NCBI GenBank assembly: GCA_938001865.1
Contig: CALLAW010000048.1
Span: 1-64,000 of the forward strand
Length of the DNA: 64,000 nucleotides
Source: an uncultured Saprospiraceae bacterium
GTDB lineage: Bacteria; Bacteroidota; Bacteroidia; Chitinophagales; Saprospiraceae
Reading direction: 5' to 3'
Below, in pieces: positions 19,892 through 29,890 of the stretch (the first letter of the stretch is position 1; each line of letters opens with the position of its first letter). A model generated the notes under the pieces. The model was given only the letters and a program-made list of their open reading frames with translations, was not told the origin of the DNA and did not search any database. A program made the translations under genes and the position numbers.

Positions 19892-21328
19892 TCAAAAATT
19901 ATTAAAATAATTCGCAGCATTACGCTGAAAATTATCCCCTGCTTGACCACTGTTAAATGCTCCATCTATCTCCCCTTGAGCTTGATTGTAGAGTGATCTT
20001 TGCCAATCAGGATTCCTGACATCAAAGTTACTATTAGAGTGCAGGATCTGATAATCATTCCCAGAGAGTGACGGATTGTAGAAGAGGAATCTGATATCTG
20101 TCTCTCCAGTATTCTCTAATCGATTGTAGATCCATATCTCATATGGCGGAGCACTAGGCTCATGCTCTTCGGTAATCACGATATCCGGCTTGCCATACTT
20201 CAAAAAATAGAAGCCTCTGTCATTCTCAAATCCGAATCCCACATTATTCCGATAGGTCTGATCTACTGCCTTAGCTACCTTCATATATGAGTTATAAGCG
20301 TCCTCTGTATACTGAGGGACTTGAGACGACCAGTATGAATAGATGAAGTACTTCATCTTGCGGAGATCTTGCTCGTAGAGGATTTGATTGAGTATCTCTG
20401 ATCTCTGTCCATCTATCTGAGGTGAGAGTGCTTTCAGTGCATAGATAGTCTCTTCTTTGGTAAAGTCTTTGACCCAAGAAGTCTCAAAGAATTGATCTTT
20501 CTCCATCATCAGGACCAGATCTCGCTTCGGTCGCATGACTTGAAAGTTCTGATGATTCACTGCCACTTGATTTTTCTCTTTATCGATGATCTCTGTGAGT
20601 AGATGATAGTCCCCTGACCTGAGTAGACTTACATCTATCGCCTTGGTATAGACACCTCGGATATCTGTTGACAGTTTTTGGTAGCCTGCCATTATCTCTT
20701 CGCCTGCCATTGATGGATTGCGGAGTTCTTTGATGATCGAGTACTTGATGAAGTATTGGTCATTGTCAGCGAGATCGGGTTGATGGTATTCTTGAAAAAA
20801 ATAGAGAGATTGTTGATCTTCACTGACTAGATTATAGGCCATTTTTTCATATCTGAACCCATACTTTTCAAATGGCAGCGTACTTTCTTTGCCTAGAGCA
20901 CTGCAGAGGAGTGGCTTACTGAGACTGAGACTCTGTGGCTGATCGACGACGAGCTTGAGGGCATACTCTATGGTGTCAGCTGCATGCTTGTCGATAAGAG
21001 TGACAAGGAGCTCATAGGTGCCATCATTGAGAGCATATCGCTGTACGTCCCAGAGATCGGTGGTGAGATTGTGATCAGTGACATCGATAGCATACTTCCC
21101 GACATGTATGGTTTGACTTGCTTGTATTTCATTGATCTGGACGATATACTCTAGCGTACCTTTGCCGTCTTTTAGCGTAAGCGTCTTAGATTGTATCCCG
21201 AGATAGTTCTCTAAGTAACCGCCCTCATCTCCATAGTAGAGGGTCGGATGTATGCTATATGCGAGTTGTCCATCTGCTTGTAAGCAAATGCCAAAAACAA
21301 AAACGAAGAGTATCAGAGGTCTGAGCAT
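19892..21328 (-). CDS. GWxTD domain-containing protein
   Basis: YMKVAKAVDQTYRNNVGFGFENDRGFYFLKYGKPDIVITEEHEPSAPPYEIWIYNRL matches the Bacteroidota GWxTD-type domain. Confidence 0.8.
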   Translation of the reverse strand: MLRPLILFVFVFGICLQADGQLAYSIHPTLYYGDEGGYLENYLGIQSKTLTLKDGKGTLEYIVQINEIQASQTIHVGKYAIDVTDHNLTTDLWDVQRYALNDGTYELLVTLIDKHAADTIEYALKLVVDQPQSLSLSKPLLCSALGKESTLPFEKYGFRYEKMAYNLVSEDQQSLYFFQEYHQPDLADNDQYFIKYSIIKELRNPSMAGEEIMAGYQKLSTDIRGVYTKAIDVSLLRSGDYHLLTEIIDKEKNQVAVNHQNFQVMRPKRDLVLMMEKDQFFETSWVKDFTKEETIYALKALSPQIDGQRSEILNQILYEQDLRKMKYFIYSYWSSQVPQYTEDAYNSYMKVAKAVDQTYRNNVGFGFENDRGFYFLKYGKPDIVITEEHEPSAPPYEIWIYNRLENTGETDIRFLFYNPSLSGNDYQILHSNSNFDVRNPDWQRSLYNQAQGEIDGAFNSGQAGDNFQRNAANYFNNF

Positions 21329-21458
21329 AGGGTCTGAGTTAGATACTTAGTATTATCAGGTTGTTAGAGCCATAAAGATATTTGATTCTGTTGAGAAATC
21401 AGATGAAAAAGTTACACTGAGCAGTATATCTGACATTTGTCTAGATAATTAGCTCAGC

Positions 21459-21830
21459 TTACTGAGTATCACTCTTAGCCATCTCTAGTCTGAAGAGATT
21501 ACGAGACTTGACGATCTCGAGGATTAAGGTCGTATCAGTGAGCCCTTTGATCTGGAATTGATCACCATTATCCACCTTGAATAGACTATCCTGGATCGCA
21601 TATGCTCGCAAGCGATACTCATCTTTGAAGAGATTGGACTTACAGCCATCTGCTGTCACTACTAGCCATGTACCGTCTAAGAAGGGAGAAGTGACATTAT
21701 TCTTAGTCCCTGTGATCAACTGCCAGGTGCCTAACAGTTGATCATCACTGATAGGAGACTGACAAGCTGAGAAGTAGATACTACAGCAGATCAATGCACT
21801 GAGATACCAGAGTGAAACCTTTGAATCCAT
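21459..21830 (-). CDS. Putative lipoprotein, lipocalin-like
   Basis: Signal/lipobox (ICCSIYFSACQSP), then DDQLLGTWQLITGTKN. Confidence 0.6.
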   Translation of the reverse strand: MDSKVSLWYLSALICCSIYFSACQSPISDDQLLGTWQLITGTKNNVTSPFLDGTWLVVTADGCKSNLFKDEYRLRAYAIQDSLFKVDNGDQFQIKGLTDTTLILEIVKSRNLFRLEMAKSDTQ

Positions 21831-21977
21831 GCCTGTAAAAGTAAGCAGCAATTCAATAGAATCAGAGTGTGGCTCAAAGATTTAACGTCAAGAAAGACAC
21901 CTACTCTCACATCAGCCTATTTGCATTCTTGGAAGACTCCTCTATCTTTGCAGCCCTAATCAACTCTATCGAGCTCT

Positions 21978-22382
21978 ATGTTGAAAAATATCATTGCAGT
22001 CATACTTGGGATTATCGGAGGAGGTCTGATGGTAGGCATCATCCAGCAGATGAGTCATCGCCGCTATGGATCAGCAGAAGGCATCTCTCTAGAAGATATC
22101 GAAGGACTTACTGCATTCATTGAGACATTACCCACAGAAGCATTTCTCTTTGTGATCCTTGCTCATTGCACAGGAGCATTTATCGCTGGATTTATTGCCA
22201 GCAAGTTGTCGATCAATAATCATTATGTCCTTGGTCTTATTGCGGCATTTGCTCTATTGCTTGCCACTCTAGTTACTGTATTCTCTATCCCTGGGCAGCC
22301 AGATTGGGTACTCTATCTTGATCCGATTGCTACCTTGATCTGTGGCTGGATAGGAGCTAAGATTGGGAGTCCATCAGCATAG
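21978..22382 (+). CDS. Small integral membrane protein
   Basis: Four hydrophobic helices with glycine-rich motifs (VILGIIGGGLMVGIIQQM ... LICGWIGAKIG). Confidence 0.65.
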   Translation: MLKNIIAVILGIIGGGLMVGIIQQMSHRRYGSAEGISLEDIEGLTAFIETLPTEAFLFVILAHCTGAFIAGFIASKLSINNHYVLGLIAAFALLLATLVTVFSIPGQPDWVLYLDPIATLICGWIGAKIGSPSA

Positions 22383-22495
22383 ATCGTGAGATTAAGTCAA
22401 GTGTCTATGAGGTAGTGTTGCTCTCTATAAAAGATTTTTGTCCTCCTATATAGACCAAGCTAGAGCATCCCCGTTGTAGCTTGTCTGGGCCTCAT

Positions 22496-22514
22496 GTAGT
22501 AGTAGTAGTAGTAG
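22496..22514 (+). repeat. (GTA)6 trinucleotide microsatellite
   Basis: GTAGTAGTAGTAGTAGTAG read directly, just outside the 3' end of holA. Confidence 0.9.
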
Positions 22515-22522
22515 GTCAATCA

Positions 22523-23542
22523 CTAGACTTCTATAGTAGCTGCTCTGCCATAGAAGAGTGAGAAGAACAAATCATTTAATACTGCATCTGCCTTTGCTCC
22601 TCTAGTGCCTACCCCTTTGAATGCCTTATCTGCCTCTAGCAATCCATCGAATACATCTCTGATCTGAGTCATGCTATAGTGCTTGGCAGCTGTCTTGTAA
22701 TTCGCTGCAAATGTTGGACTGTAGAGCTTGAGCTTAGTTGCCAATGCTCTATTATCTAGGTTGATATTGGCCTTAGTTGTGTATACCTTGGAGAAGTATC
22801 CGTAGAGATTTGCTAACACTAATGGTATGGGATTTTCCTTAGGATGAGCTGCAAAGTGTTCTGCAATCTGAAATACTTTGGCGACGTCTTTGGTGGAGAG
22901 AGCATTCTGCAGCTCGAAAACATTGAAGTCTTTACTCATCCCGACATTCTTGTGGATGAGATCGACTGTAATCTCTTGACCTTCAGGTGTAGAGACCATC
23001 AGCTTATCTATCTCATTGATGACCTTACCGAGCTGATTTCCCAGCAATCCAGCGAGTCGTTGTGCATTTTCGGGATGGATGAGTCTTTTCCTTTGTCTGA
23101 CATTATTGCTGATCCATTCTGTCATTTTGTAATCTTTGATCTTTTCGGATTTTAAGACTACGGCATGTTTTTTCAGGGCAGTGAAGATTTTTTTTCGACC
23201 ATCAATTTTTTTCTTATATCCGATGAATAGACTCGTCATCGGATTGGGACGTTCGATGTACTTGAGTAGCATCTCTATCTTGGAGAGATACTGAGCCTCC
23301 TTCAATATGATGACGCGTCGAGGTGCCATCATTGGATATTGGGAGCACTGATCCACGATCTGCTTCCATTCGGTATCCTTACCGTAGAGGATCACCTCAT
23401 TGAATGACTTCTCTCCCTCTGTAAGGATGGTCGTAGCGGCCTCCATGACTTGGTCGATGAAGTAAGGCTCCTCTCCGTGGAGGAAGTAGATTGGATCGTA
23501 CTTCTTGCCTTTGATATTTTGGATTATAGTCTGATGGCTCAT
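22523..23542 (-). CDS. holA: DNA polymerase III subunit delta
   Basis: YFLHGEEPYFIDQVMEAA, LLGNQLGKVINEIDKLMV, FNVFELQNALSTKDVAKVFQI. Confidence 0.88.
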   Translation of the reverse strand: MSHQTIIQNIKGKKYDPIYFLHGEEPYFIDQVMEAATTILTEGEKSFNEVILYGKDTEWKQIVDQCSQYPMMAPRRVIILKEAQYLSKIEMLLKYIERPNPMTSLFIGYKKKIDGRKKIFTALKKHAVVLKSEKIKDYKMTEWISNNVRQRKRLIHPENAQRLAGLLGNQLGKVINEIDKLMVSTPEGQEITVDLIHKNVGMSKDFNVFELQNALSTKDVAKVFQIAEHFAAHPKENPIPLVLANLYGYFSKVYTTKANINLDNRALATKLKLYSPTFAANYKTAAKHYSMTQIRDVFDGLLEADKAFKGVGTRGAKADAVLNDLFFSLFYGRAATIEV

Positions 23543-23743
23543 CTCCCTTTATTCATTTATTGACATTGGATCTCTGTGATTGGTATAGCTTGACATTTGA
23601 CTGCGATCAATCGAGCATGTCTACTCACAGACAACCTAAGTATGCATCATCGTTAGAGAGTCGTACTCTAGGTAAATGCCGCAGTAATCTAGACTTACTC
23701 AAGTCTGTAACACCCCTTACGTAGGTCTGTATAACTCAGAGTA

Positions 23744-23974
23744 TTACTCCATGCCTTGTTCTTCGTTATTATGTAACTCAGCTCTACGTTCGCTACGAGT
23801 CCTGAATACTTGGACACCATAGTAGGCAATGGTGAAGAATGGTATCGTGATGAACTTATACGGAGCTATCTGATAAGTATCTCCAGTCTCTCTTGCCAAT
23901 ATAAACCCTAGGACTAACTCTATGAGTATCAAGAGTGCAAGGAAGACAAGTGTACGTTTGATTATTGGACTCAT
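23744..23974 (-). CDS. Small membrane protein, hypothetical
   Basis: Two TM segments; short conserved-looking ORF in the holA direction. Confidence 0.5.
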   Translation of the reverse strand: MSPIIKRTLVFLALLILIELVLGFILARETGDTYQIAPYKFITIPFFTIAYYGVQVFRTRSERRAELHNNEEQGME

Positions 23975-24257
23975 AAGATTAATTGATTTGAAGGATACTC
24001 AATGTCTCAATCAGTCAAATATACTCAAACCACCATAGAAACAAAACAGAAGATCAAAGTTATGCTCTCATCATGTCTGAATTAAATCTGATGAAATTAC
24101 CACATCCTTTAGCATGATACTCTGTACTGGAGTTCTCATAGACTTTAATGTGATTACATTGGAAATCAGCCGAGTGTAGTATGTTAAATTTTTCCTCGAT
24201 CAAAAGTTATAATCATCATTGCGAATTTATGTCATTATTGCATTATATTTGTGCTAT

Positions 24258-24327
24258 TAACGACCAGTTAAAGATCAAACTTTAACCCCAAATTTGATGG
24301 GCTTTGCTTCGGCGAGGCCCTTTTTTT
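24258..24327 (+). ncRNA. Candidate structured small RNA or 5'-UTR attenuator upstream of ostA-like gene
   Basis: GTTAAAG-ATCAAA-CTTTAAC hairpin (24267-24286); downstream TTTGAT (24293-24298) complementary to the ATCAAA loop; then terminator GGGCTTTGC-TTCG-GCGAGGCCC-T7. TATATTTG at 24244-24251 matches TAnnTTTG. Confidence 0.5.
24299..24327 (+). terminator. Intrinsic terminator with UUCG tetraloop
   Basis: GGGCTTTGC TTCG GCGAGGCCC followed by TTTTTTT. Confidence 0.85.
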
Positions 24328-24445
24328 GTCCTTATAAGAGTAGCAATGACATAATTACTATTTCCATAACATTGAGTTAATGAGTAATAAGCTAATTTTA
24401 CACCAAGGATAAAGAGACACTATCAAAGAGAACAACCTATATATC

Positions 24446-26428
24446 TTGCCATGCTTACCTACTCTGAGAGCAGCCAAACTCCTCAGGGTCTTGCTGAGTA
24501 TCTCTCTACTCGTGATCATACTCAGTACACCTACCTTACTCTTAGGCCAATCACCAGCAGATACATCAGTCTACGACCCGATCAGAGTCATCTATACTGA
24601 TAAGCAAGTTACAGTAAACGATCCCGATGACCCGAAGCAATACTACATCGGCAATGTCAAAATCGTCCATGATAGTACATACTTTCTCTGTGATAGTGCG
24701 GTCACATCAGATCAGACTCTCAAGGCATTCAATCATGTGACTATCCTCAAGGCAGACACGATAGAGACTCATAGCAATAGCCTTATCTATAATGGACAAT
24801 CTAAGTCTGCCACTCTCAATGGAGATGTCTCACTTGTCAATGGGAATGAAAAACTCTTCACTAATACTCTATATCTCGATCTGATGACGGATGTTGCGAC
24901 GTATCAGGATACAGCATTGATGACCTCCCAGACAGCACAGTTGAGCAGTATCAAAGGTCGCTATGATCTCAATAAGAAAGTAGCCTACTTCTTCGAAGAT
25001 GTCATTGTCATAGATTCCTCGTTTACCTTGCTTACAGATACGCTTCATTATGACGTTGAGAGCAATGTAGCAGTCTTCTTTGGGCCGAGCTACATCAGTC
25101 AAGAAGAGACACAAATCTATGCCGAAGGAGGCTACTACAATACAGAGACTGGAGACGCATTTTTCGAGCAGAATGCGAAGTATAATAGTGCAACAGGAAG
25201 AGCCACAAGTGATCTCATGCGATACTCATCATCTGACAAGAATATCATCCTCGAAGGCAATGCCATCGTCAGAGATACGAGCTATACTGCGATGGCTGAT
25301 AGGATAGAATACTTACAAGCTGATAGCATCGTGATCCTCGTGGGAAATGCGTCAGTAATCAATGACGAATCGCAGGCAATCGGTGACTACATCAAGCTCA
25401 ATCAAGCGACTGGTCAAGTAGAGATCTTCGGGTCAGGGACATATAATAATGGCAATACAAGCCTAGCAAGTGACACCATCTACTACAATGAAAAGACTGA
25501 AATCGGAAATACCATCGGTAGCTCAGTCTATACTGATGAGACAGAGCAGCGGAGACTCTTCTCTGATCACCTTACATACAATGAAGATGGTAGCTATCTC
25601 GCATACAATACCAGCGGGAGACCATACCTAGAGCAAGTCTCAGAGTCTGGTGACACCACATATCTCTCAGCTGATACTCTCTACTCATATACTGACAGAC
25701 GAGATACACTCACTCTTGACAGCGTAGATTACTTCATCGGCTATCCTGATGTGATCGTATACTCTCAAAACTTCCAAGCAGTAGCTGACTCACTCTCTTA
25801 TTCGCTTCAAGACTCGACTCTCCAATTATTTGGCACTCCCATTGCATGGGCAGATACGACACAGTTCGCAGGTGATACGATAATCATGATCAACGATAGT
25901 GTAGGCATTAGCGATGTACATCTCTATGGCAAGGCCAATCTTATCAGCTATATCGATGACAAGTACCAAGACCAAATCAAAGGAAAGACAATCCATGCTA
26001 AGTTGGACAATCAATCCTTAGAGTCTCTCCATGTCGTCGGTAATGCTGAGACTATCTACCTACTCAGAGATGAAGAAGGCAGATACATCGCAGCGAACAA
26101 AACAATCTGTAGCTATATCGATTTCTGGTTTGAAGATGGAGAGCTCTCCGATATCAAGTTCCACGGAGAGCCAGTCTCTCATATGAACCCCATTGATCAA
26201 GCATCAGGCGAAGATCTGTATCTATCCAAAATCAAATGGGATGTGACTCGGCGACCTCTGAGCAAAAATGATCTCTTTCATCCAGTGGGCAAGGCTACTC
26301 TTGGTAAAGATGACAAAGACAACCCGACTCAATCAGAATCTTTATTGGAAATTGGCGTGGAAGATGATAAATTTGAGCAAGAAATCAAAGATGCTCTGAA
26401 GAAGCAAAACAATAAAAAGAATGATTAG
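24446..26428 (+). CDS. OstA-like protein (LptA/LptD N-terminal organic solvent tolerance domain)
   Basis: Repeated short beta motifs: YYIGNVKIVHDSTYFLCDSAVTS, LNGDVSLVNGNEKLFTNTLYLD, NIILEGNAIVRDTSYTAMADRIEY. TTG start. Confidence 0.85.
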   Translation: MPCLPTLRAAKLLRVLLSISLLVIILSTPTLLLGQSPADTSVYDPIRVIYTDKQVTVNDPDDPKQYYIGNVKIVHDSTYFLCDSAVTSDQTLKAFNHVTILKADTIETHSNSLIYNGQSKSATLNGDVSLVNGNEKLFTNTLYLDLMTDVATYQDTALMTSQTAQLSSIKGRYDLNKKVAYFFEDVIVIDSSFTLLTDTLHYDVESNVAVFFGPSYISQEETQIYAEGGYYNTETGDAFFEQNAKYNSATGRATSDLMRYSSSDKNIILEGNAIVRDTSYTAMADRIEYLQADSIVILVGNASVINDESQAIGDYIKLNQATGQVEIFGSGTYNNGNTSLASDTIYYNEKTEIGNTIGSSVYTDETEQRRLFSDHLTYNEDGSYLAYNTSGRPYLEQVSESGDTTYLSADTLYSYTDRRDTLTLDSVDYFIGYPDVIVYSQNFQAVADSLSYSLQDSTLQLFGTPIAWADTTQFAGDTIIMINDSVGISDVHLYGKANLISYIDDKYQDQIKGKTIHAKLDNQSLESLHVVGNAETIYLLRDEEGRYIAANKTICSYIDFWFEDGELSDIKFHGEPVSHMNPIDQASGEDLYLSKIKWDVTRRPLSKNDLFHPVGKATLGKDDKDNPTQSESLLEIGVEDDKFEQEIKDALKKQNNKKND

Positions 26429-27170
26429 ACTCTTCTTACCTCTCCTCATTATTGGACTCTTGAGTAGTCTCCAAGGACAAGGTCTCGAACTCTTCGAAGC
26501 AGCCAATGCCGCTTACGAAGCAAGAGACTATGGCAAGGCTATTACCCAATATCAAACCATCATCGAAGAGGGAAACATCAGTCCAGAAGTCTATCACAAC
26601 CTAGGCAATGCACTAGCTCAGACTCAACAATATGGTCCAGCTATGCTCGCATACGAACGAGGGCTCAAGCTACAGCCTAATCATCCAGCACTCATCTCAG
26701 ACAAAAACTACCTCAAAGATGTGATAGAGTCTGACATCTTCGAGGTGCCAGCATTCTTGCCAGTCAGAGTATGGAGAGGCTTCTGTAGATTATTGCCAGC
26801 TAATCTCTGGGTACTCTTACAGTTACTTAGTCTTGGAGGGATAGTCTATTACTTAGCTCAGATCTGGTTGAGGCCAAGCAAGATACAGCCCGATTGGCTG
26901 CGACTCCTCAAGCGAGTAAGCGTGGTCACGGCGATTCTCTGTACTCTAGTCCTTACCTCACTCTGGTATCAATATCGGTCAACTCAGTCCGCCATCGTCA
27001 TGAATCCATCTGTACTCTACTCTGGTCCAGATAGTAGAAGCGAGGCAATAGGAGAAATGAAAGCTGGTGAAAAAGTCAAAATCATTGAAGACTTTGGTGA
27101 TTGGATGAAAGTCGAACTCCTCAACTTGGATGAAGGTTATCTAATGACTTCCGAGTTGGAAGAGATTTGA
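26421..27170 (+). CDS. Tetratricopeptide repeat protein with C-terminal SH3 domain (BatE-like)
   Basis: TPRs (AANAAYEARDYGKAITQYQTIIEEGNISPEVYHNLGNALAQ), two TM helices, SH3-like NPSVLYSGPDSRSEAIGEMKAGEKVKIIEDFGDWMKVEL. Overlaps the upstream CDS by 8 bp. Confidence 0.82.
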   Translation: MIRLFLPLLIIGLLSSLQGQGLELFEAANAAYEARDYGKAITQYQTIIEEGNISPEVYHNLGNALAQTQQYGPAMLAYERGLKLQPNHPALISDKNYLKDVIESDIFEVPAFLPVRVWRGFCRLLPANLWVLLQLLSLGGIVYYLAQIWLRPSKIQPDWLRLLKRVSVVTAILCTLVLTSLWYQYRSTQSAIVMNPSVLYSGPDSRSEAIGEMKAGEKVKIIEDFGDWMKVELLNLDEGYLMTSELEEI

Positions 27171-27423
27171 TTTGCTAGCAGATCTATTGTAGATATAATT
27201 CTTTGTTAATACTCGCATAGACCTCTATGATGAGCTGTGACTGTATGGATCTGATCTAATCAGAAAAGCACTTATAACAGTAACAACACAACGTAGGAAT
27301 TGCAACCAAACTTACTACAACTCCCAACAGACATCTCTCCGTCAATCTAGATCAAAGAGAATAAAGAGAAGTAAACCTCCAACAGAAGAAACACAACCCT
27401 ACAGCAAAGAAAGAGTCACTACC

Positions 27424-29541
27424 CTAACTCAACAACTGATAAGCCAATAATGCTGCCACATAAGCAACTCCAGTCATAAATACAAATTGGATAATTGGCC
27501 ACTTCCATGACTTAGTCTCTCGCTTGGTCACTGCCAGAGTACTCATACACTGCATAGCGAATACATAGAATAAGAGTAATGAAAGTGCCGTAGCCGTATC
27601 ATACCTCTTGCCACCTGTACTTGGATTGATCTCAGCAGCCATTTTATCTCGAATGGAAGATTCCTCACCTGAGTCACCAAGACTGTACAATGTCGCCATC
27701 GTACCGATGAACACCTCTCTTGCGGCAAACGATGTCAATACAGCGATACTCATCTTCCAATCATAACCCAGAGGTCGCATCACTGGCTCTATCGCCTTCC
27801 CTATCACACCGATGTAACTTGCTTCCAATTTGCGTGAAGCGATCACATTATCTGCCTCGCCTTGTGGTATCTGACCTCTATCTACTTGCGTCATCACCTC
27901 TGACTCTACCCTAGCCATCGAGTCAGCTGGTCCATAAGATGCCAAGACCCAGAGTAATATCGAGATGAGTAATATAATCTTACCAGCCTCTATGATGAAT
28001 GTCCAGACCTTCTCCATCGTATCCATCAGTACATTACGCCACCTGGGTGGCTTATACGATGGTAGCTCTATCATCAAGAATGACTGCCCCTCAGGTTGGA
28101 TGATCTGCTTGAATACCCAACCTGCGAAGAGTGCAGCAAAGATACCTAACAGATAGAGACCCATGAAGGCAAGTCCCTTATGGTTAAATCCCAACCATGT
28201 ACCACTCGGTACGACAAAACCTACAAGCACAGTATAGACTGGAATACGAGCACTACAACTGATGAATGGAGTCACCATAATCGTGATTAATCTCTCCTTC
28301 CAATTACTTATCGTACGTGTACTCATGATCGCAGGTATGGCACATGCTGAGCTCGAGATCAATGCAACAATACTCCTGCCATTGAGACCAAATCGACGGA
28401 GAAGACCATCAAACATGAAGACGACTCGTGACATATATCCTAACTCCTCCAATACTCCGATCAGAAAAAACAATATGAGTATCTGCGGAATAAACACCAA
28501 AACTCCACCAAGACCGGCAAGTATCCCATCAGCAATGAGATCAGCAATCCAACCTTCAGGAAGATATGACCTTGAGAGCTCTCCTAGAGAGACAAATGTA
28601 TCTTCAATCAGAGTCATCGGCCACTCCGACCATGAATAGATCGCTTGGAATACAAATAGCATGACCACAAAGAAAATCATCGGACCCATCACACGATGAG
28701 TCAGTACAGCATCAAGTCTTTCGCTTCTGGAGAGGACTGTTGTATCTTGCTCTTGGACCTTGCCGACAAGAGGCTCTATCCAAGTATATCTCTGCAGGGT
28801 CTCATCGATCTGTCCTCTAGTATCAGCAAAGCCTATCTCCTCTAACCCAGAACAGAGACCAGCTCGACTCTCTGGGCTAAGCCTTGACAACCACTGTGCA
28901 TGATGTGCTATGACCTTACTTCGATAAGGATTGGTCTCATCAGTGTACTTACCGACTATTGCGAGAGCAGTGAGGTCAGCCTTACTCATCTGATAGAGAG
29001 GCTTCCCAGGGGATATTACAGTCCGATCTGTGACCCAATCCGAGATTATCTCTTTTAACTGGTCTATATTGTCCGACTTACGAGCTGAGATAGAGACTAC
29101 TGGCACTCCTAAGTGTGTAGATAAGAGATCACTATTGAGTATCTTATTCTTATCTATGGAGACATCTGACATATTCGCTGCGAAGATGAGAGGAAGACCT
29201 AGGTCTATCAACTGTGTCGCTAAGAGCAAATGCTTGTCAAGTTGATTACTATCAGCTACATAGATAACCAAATCTGGATAGTCTCTATGGTCTGGGTCAG
29301 TAAGGATGTCTACAACTAAGCGTTCGTCTGAGCTATTGGGATATAAGCTATAGAGTCCTGGAAAGTCAACCAGTGAGACTTGTCTCCCATCGCTGAGTGT
29401 CAGTGTACCTATCTTCTTATCTACTGTCACTCCAGGAAAGTTGCCAATCTGCTGAGAGAGACCCGTAAGGAGATTGAAGAGTGTAGATTTTCCACTATTG
29501 GGATTACCTATTAATGCGATTTTGGAATTCAATGAGCTCAT
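27424..29541 (-). CDS. feoB: Ferrous iron transport protein B
   Basis: GNPNSGKSTLFNLLTGLSQQIGNFPGVTVDKK G1 motif, DFPGLYSL, Gate/Nucleoside-recognition TM domains. Confidence 0.95.
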   Translation of the reverse strand: MSSLNSKIALIGNPNSGKSTLFNLLTGLSQQIGNFPGVTVDKKIGTLTLSDGRQVSLVDFPGLYSLYPNSSDERLVVDILTDPDHRDYPDLVIYVADSNQLDKHLLLATQLIDLGLPLIFAANMSDVSIDKNKILNSDLLSTHLGVPVVSISARKSDNIDQLKEIISDWVTDRTVISPGKPLYQMSKADLTALAIVGKYTDETNPYRSKVIAHHAQWLSRLSPESRAGLCSGLEEIGFADTRGQIDETLQRYTWIEPLVGKVQEQDTTVLSRSERLDAVLTHRVMGPMIFFVVMLFVFQAIYSWSEWPMTLIEDTFVSLGELSRSYLPEGWIADLIADGILAGLGGVLVFIPQILILFFLIGVLEELGYMSRVVFMFDGLLRRFGLNGRSIVALISSSACAIPAIMSTRTISNWKERLITIMVTPFISCSARIPVYTVLVGFVVPSGTWLGFNHKGLAFMGLYLLGIFAALFAGWVFKQIIQPEGQSFLMIELPSYKPPRWRNVLMDTMEKVWTFIIEAGKIILLISILLWVLASYGPADSMARVESEVMTQVDRGQIPQGEADNVIASRKLEASYIGVIGKAIEPVMRPLGYDWKMSIAVLTSFAAREVFIGTMATLYSLGDSGEESSIRDKMAAEINPSTGGKRYDTATALSLLLFYVFAMQCMSTLAVTKRETKSWKWPIIQFVFMTGVAYVAALLAYQLLS

Positions 29542-29550
29542 TTACAGTGA

Positions 29551-29790
29551 TTACTTGATTGGTAAGACGGTAATTGATTGGCTTTCTTTTCTTCGCATCG
29601 CGATGTAGTTATCCCCAACCTTTACATAGAGTGCTTGACCGAATGGCGAACTTCTCAGCACCGAGATTGTCACATTGGGTAAGATCCCCATCGTTAATAG
29701 AGTACAGGCATACGAGGTTTCGGATACTTCAATGATCTTAGCACTTACTCCGTATGGGAGGAGATCAAGAGTGATTGGATGATTGCTCAT
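29551..29790 (-). CDS. feoA: Ferrous iron transport protein A
   Basis: LTMGILPNVTISVLRSSPFGQALYVKVGDNYIAMRRKES; immediately upstream of feoB. Confidence 0.9.
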   Translation of the reverse strand: MSNHPITLDLLPYGVSAKIIEVSETSYACTLLTMGILPNVTISVLRSSPFGQALYVKVGDNYIAMRRKESQSITVLPIK

Positions 29791-29890
29791 AGAGAGTCGT
29801 GGTCTTAATTACAACTAGAATGTAAATGTAATCATTACTTAGTCTTAAGTTTACAATTCAATACGAGACTTTCTCATTACACAGAATCAC

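Noticed and set aside
28262-28639. 125-aa plus-strand ORF antisense to feoB
   Set aside because: Antisense to a clearly conserved gene, with no recognisable domain; consistent with a codon-usage shadow ORF.
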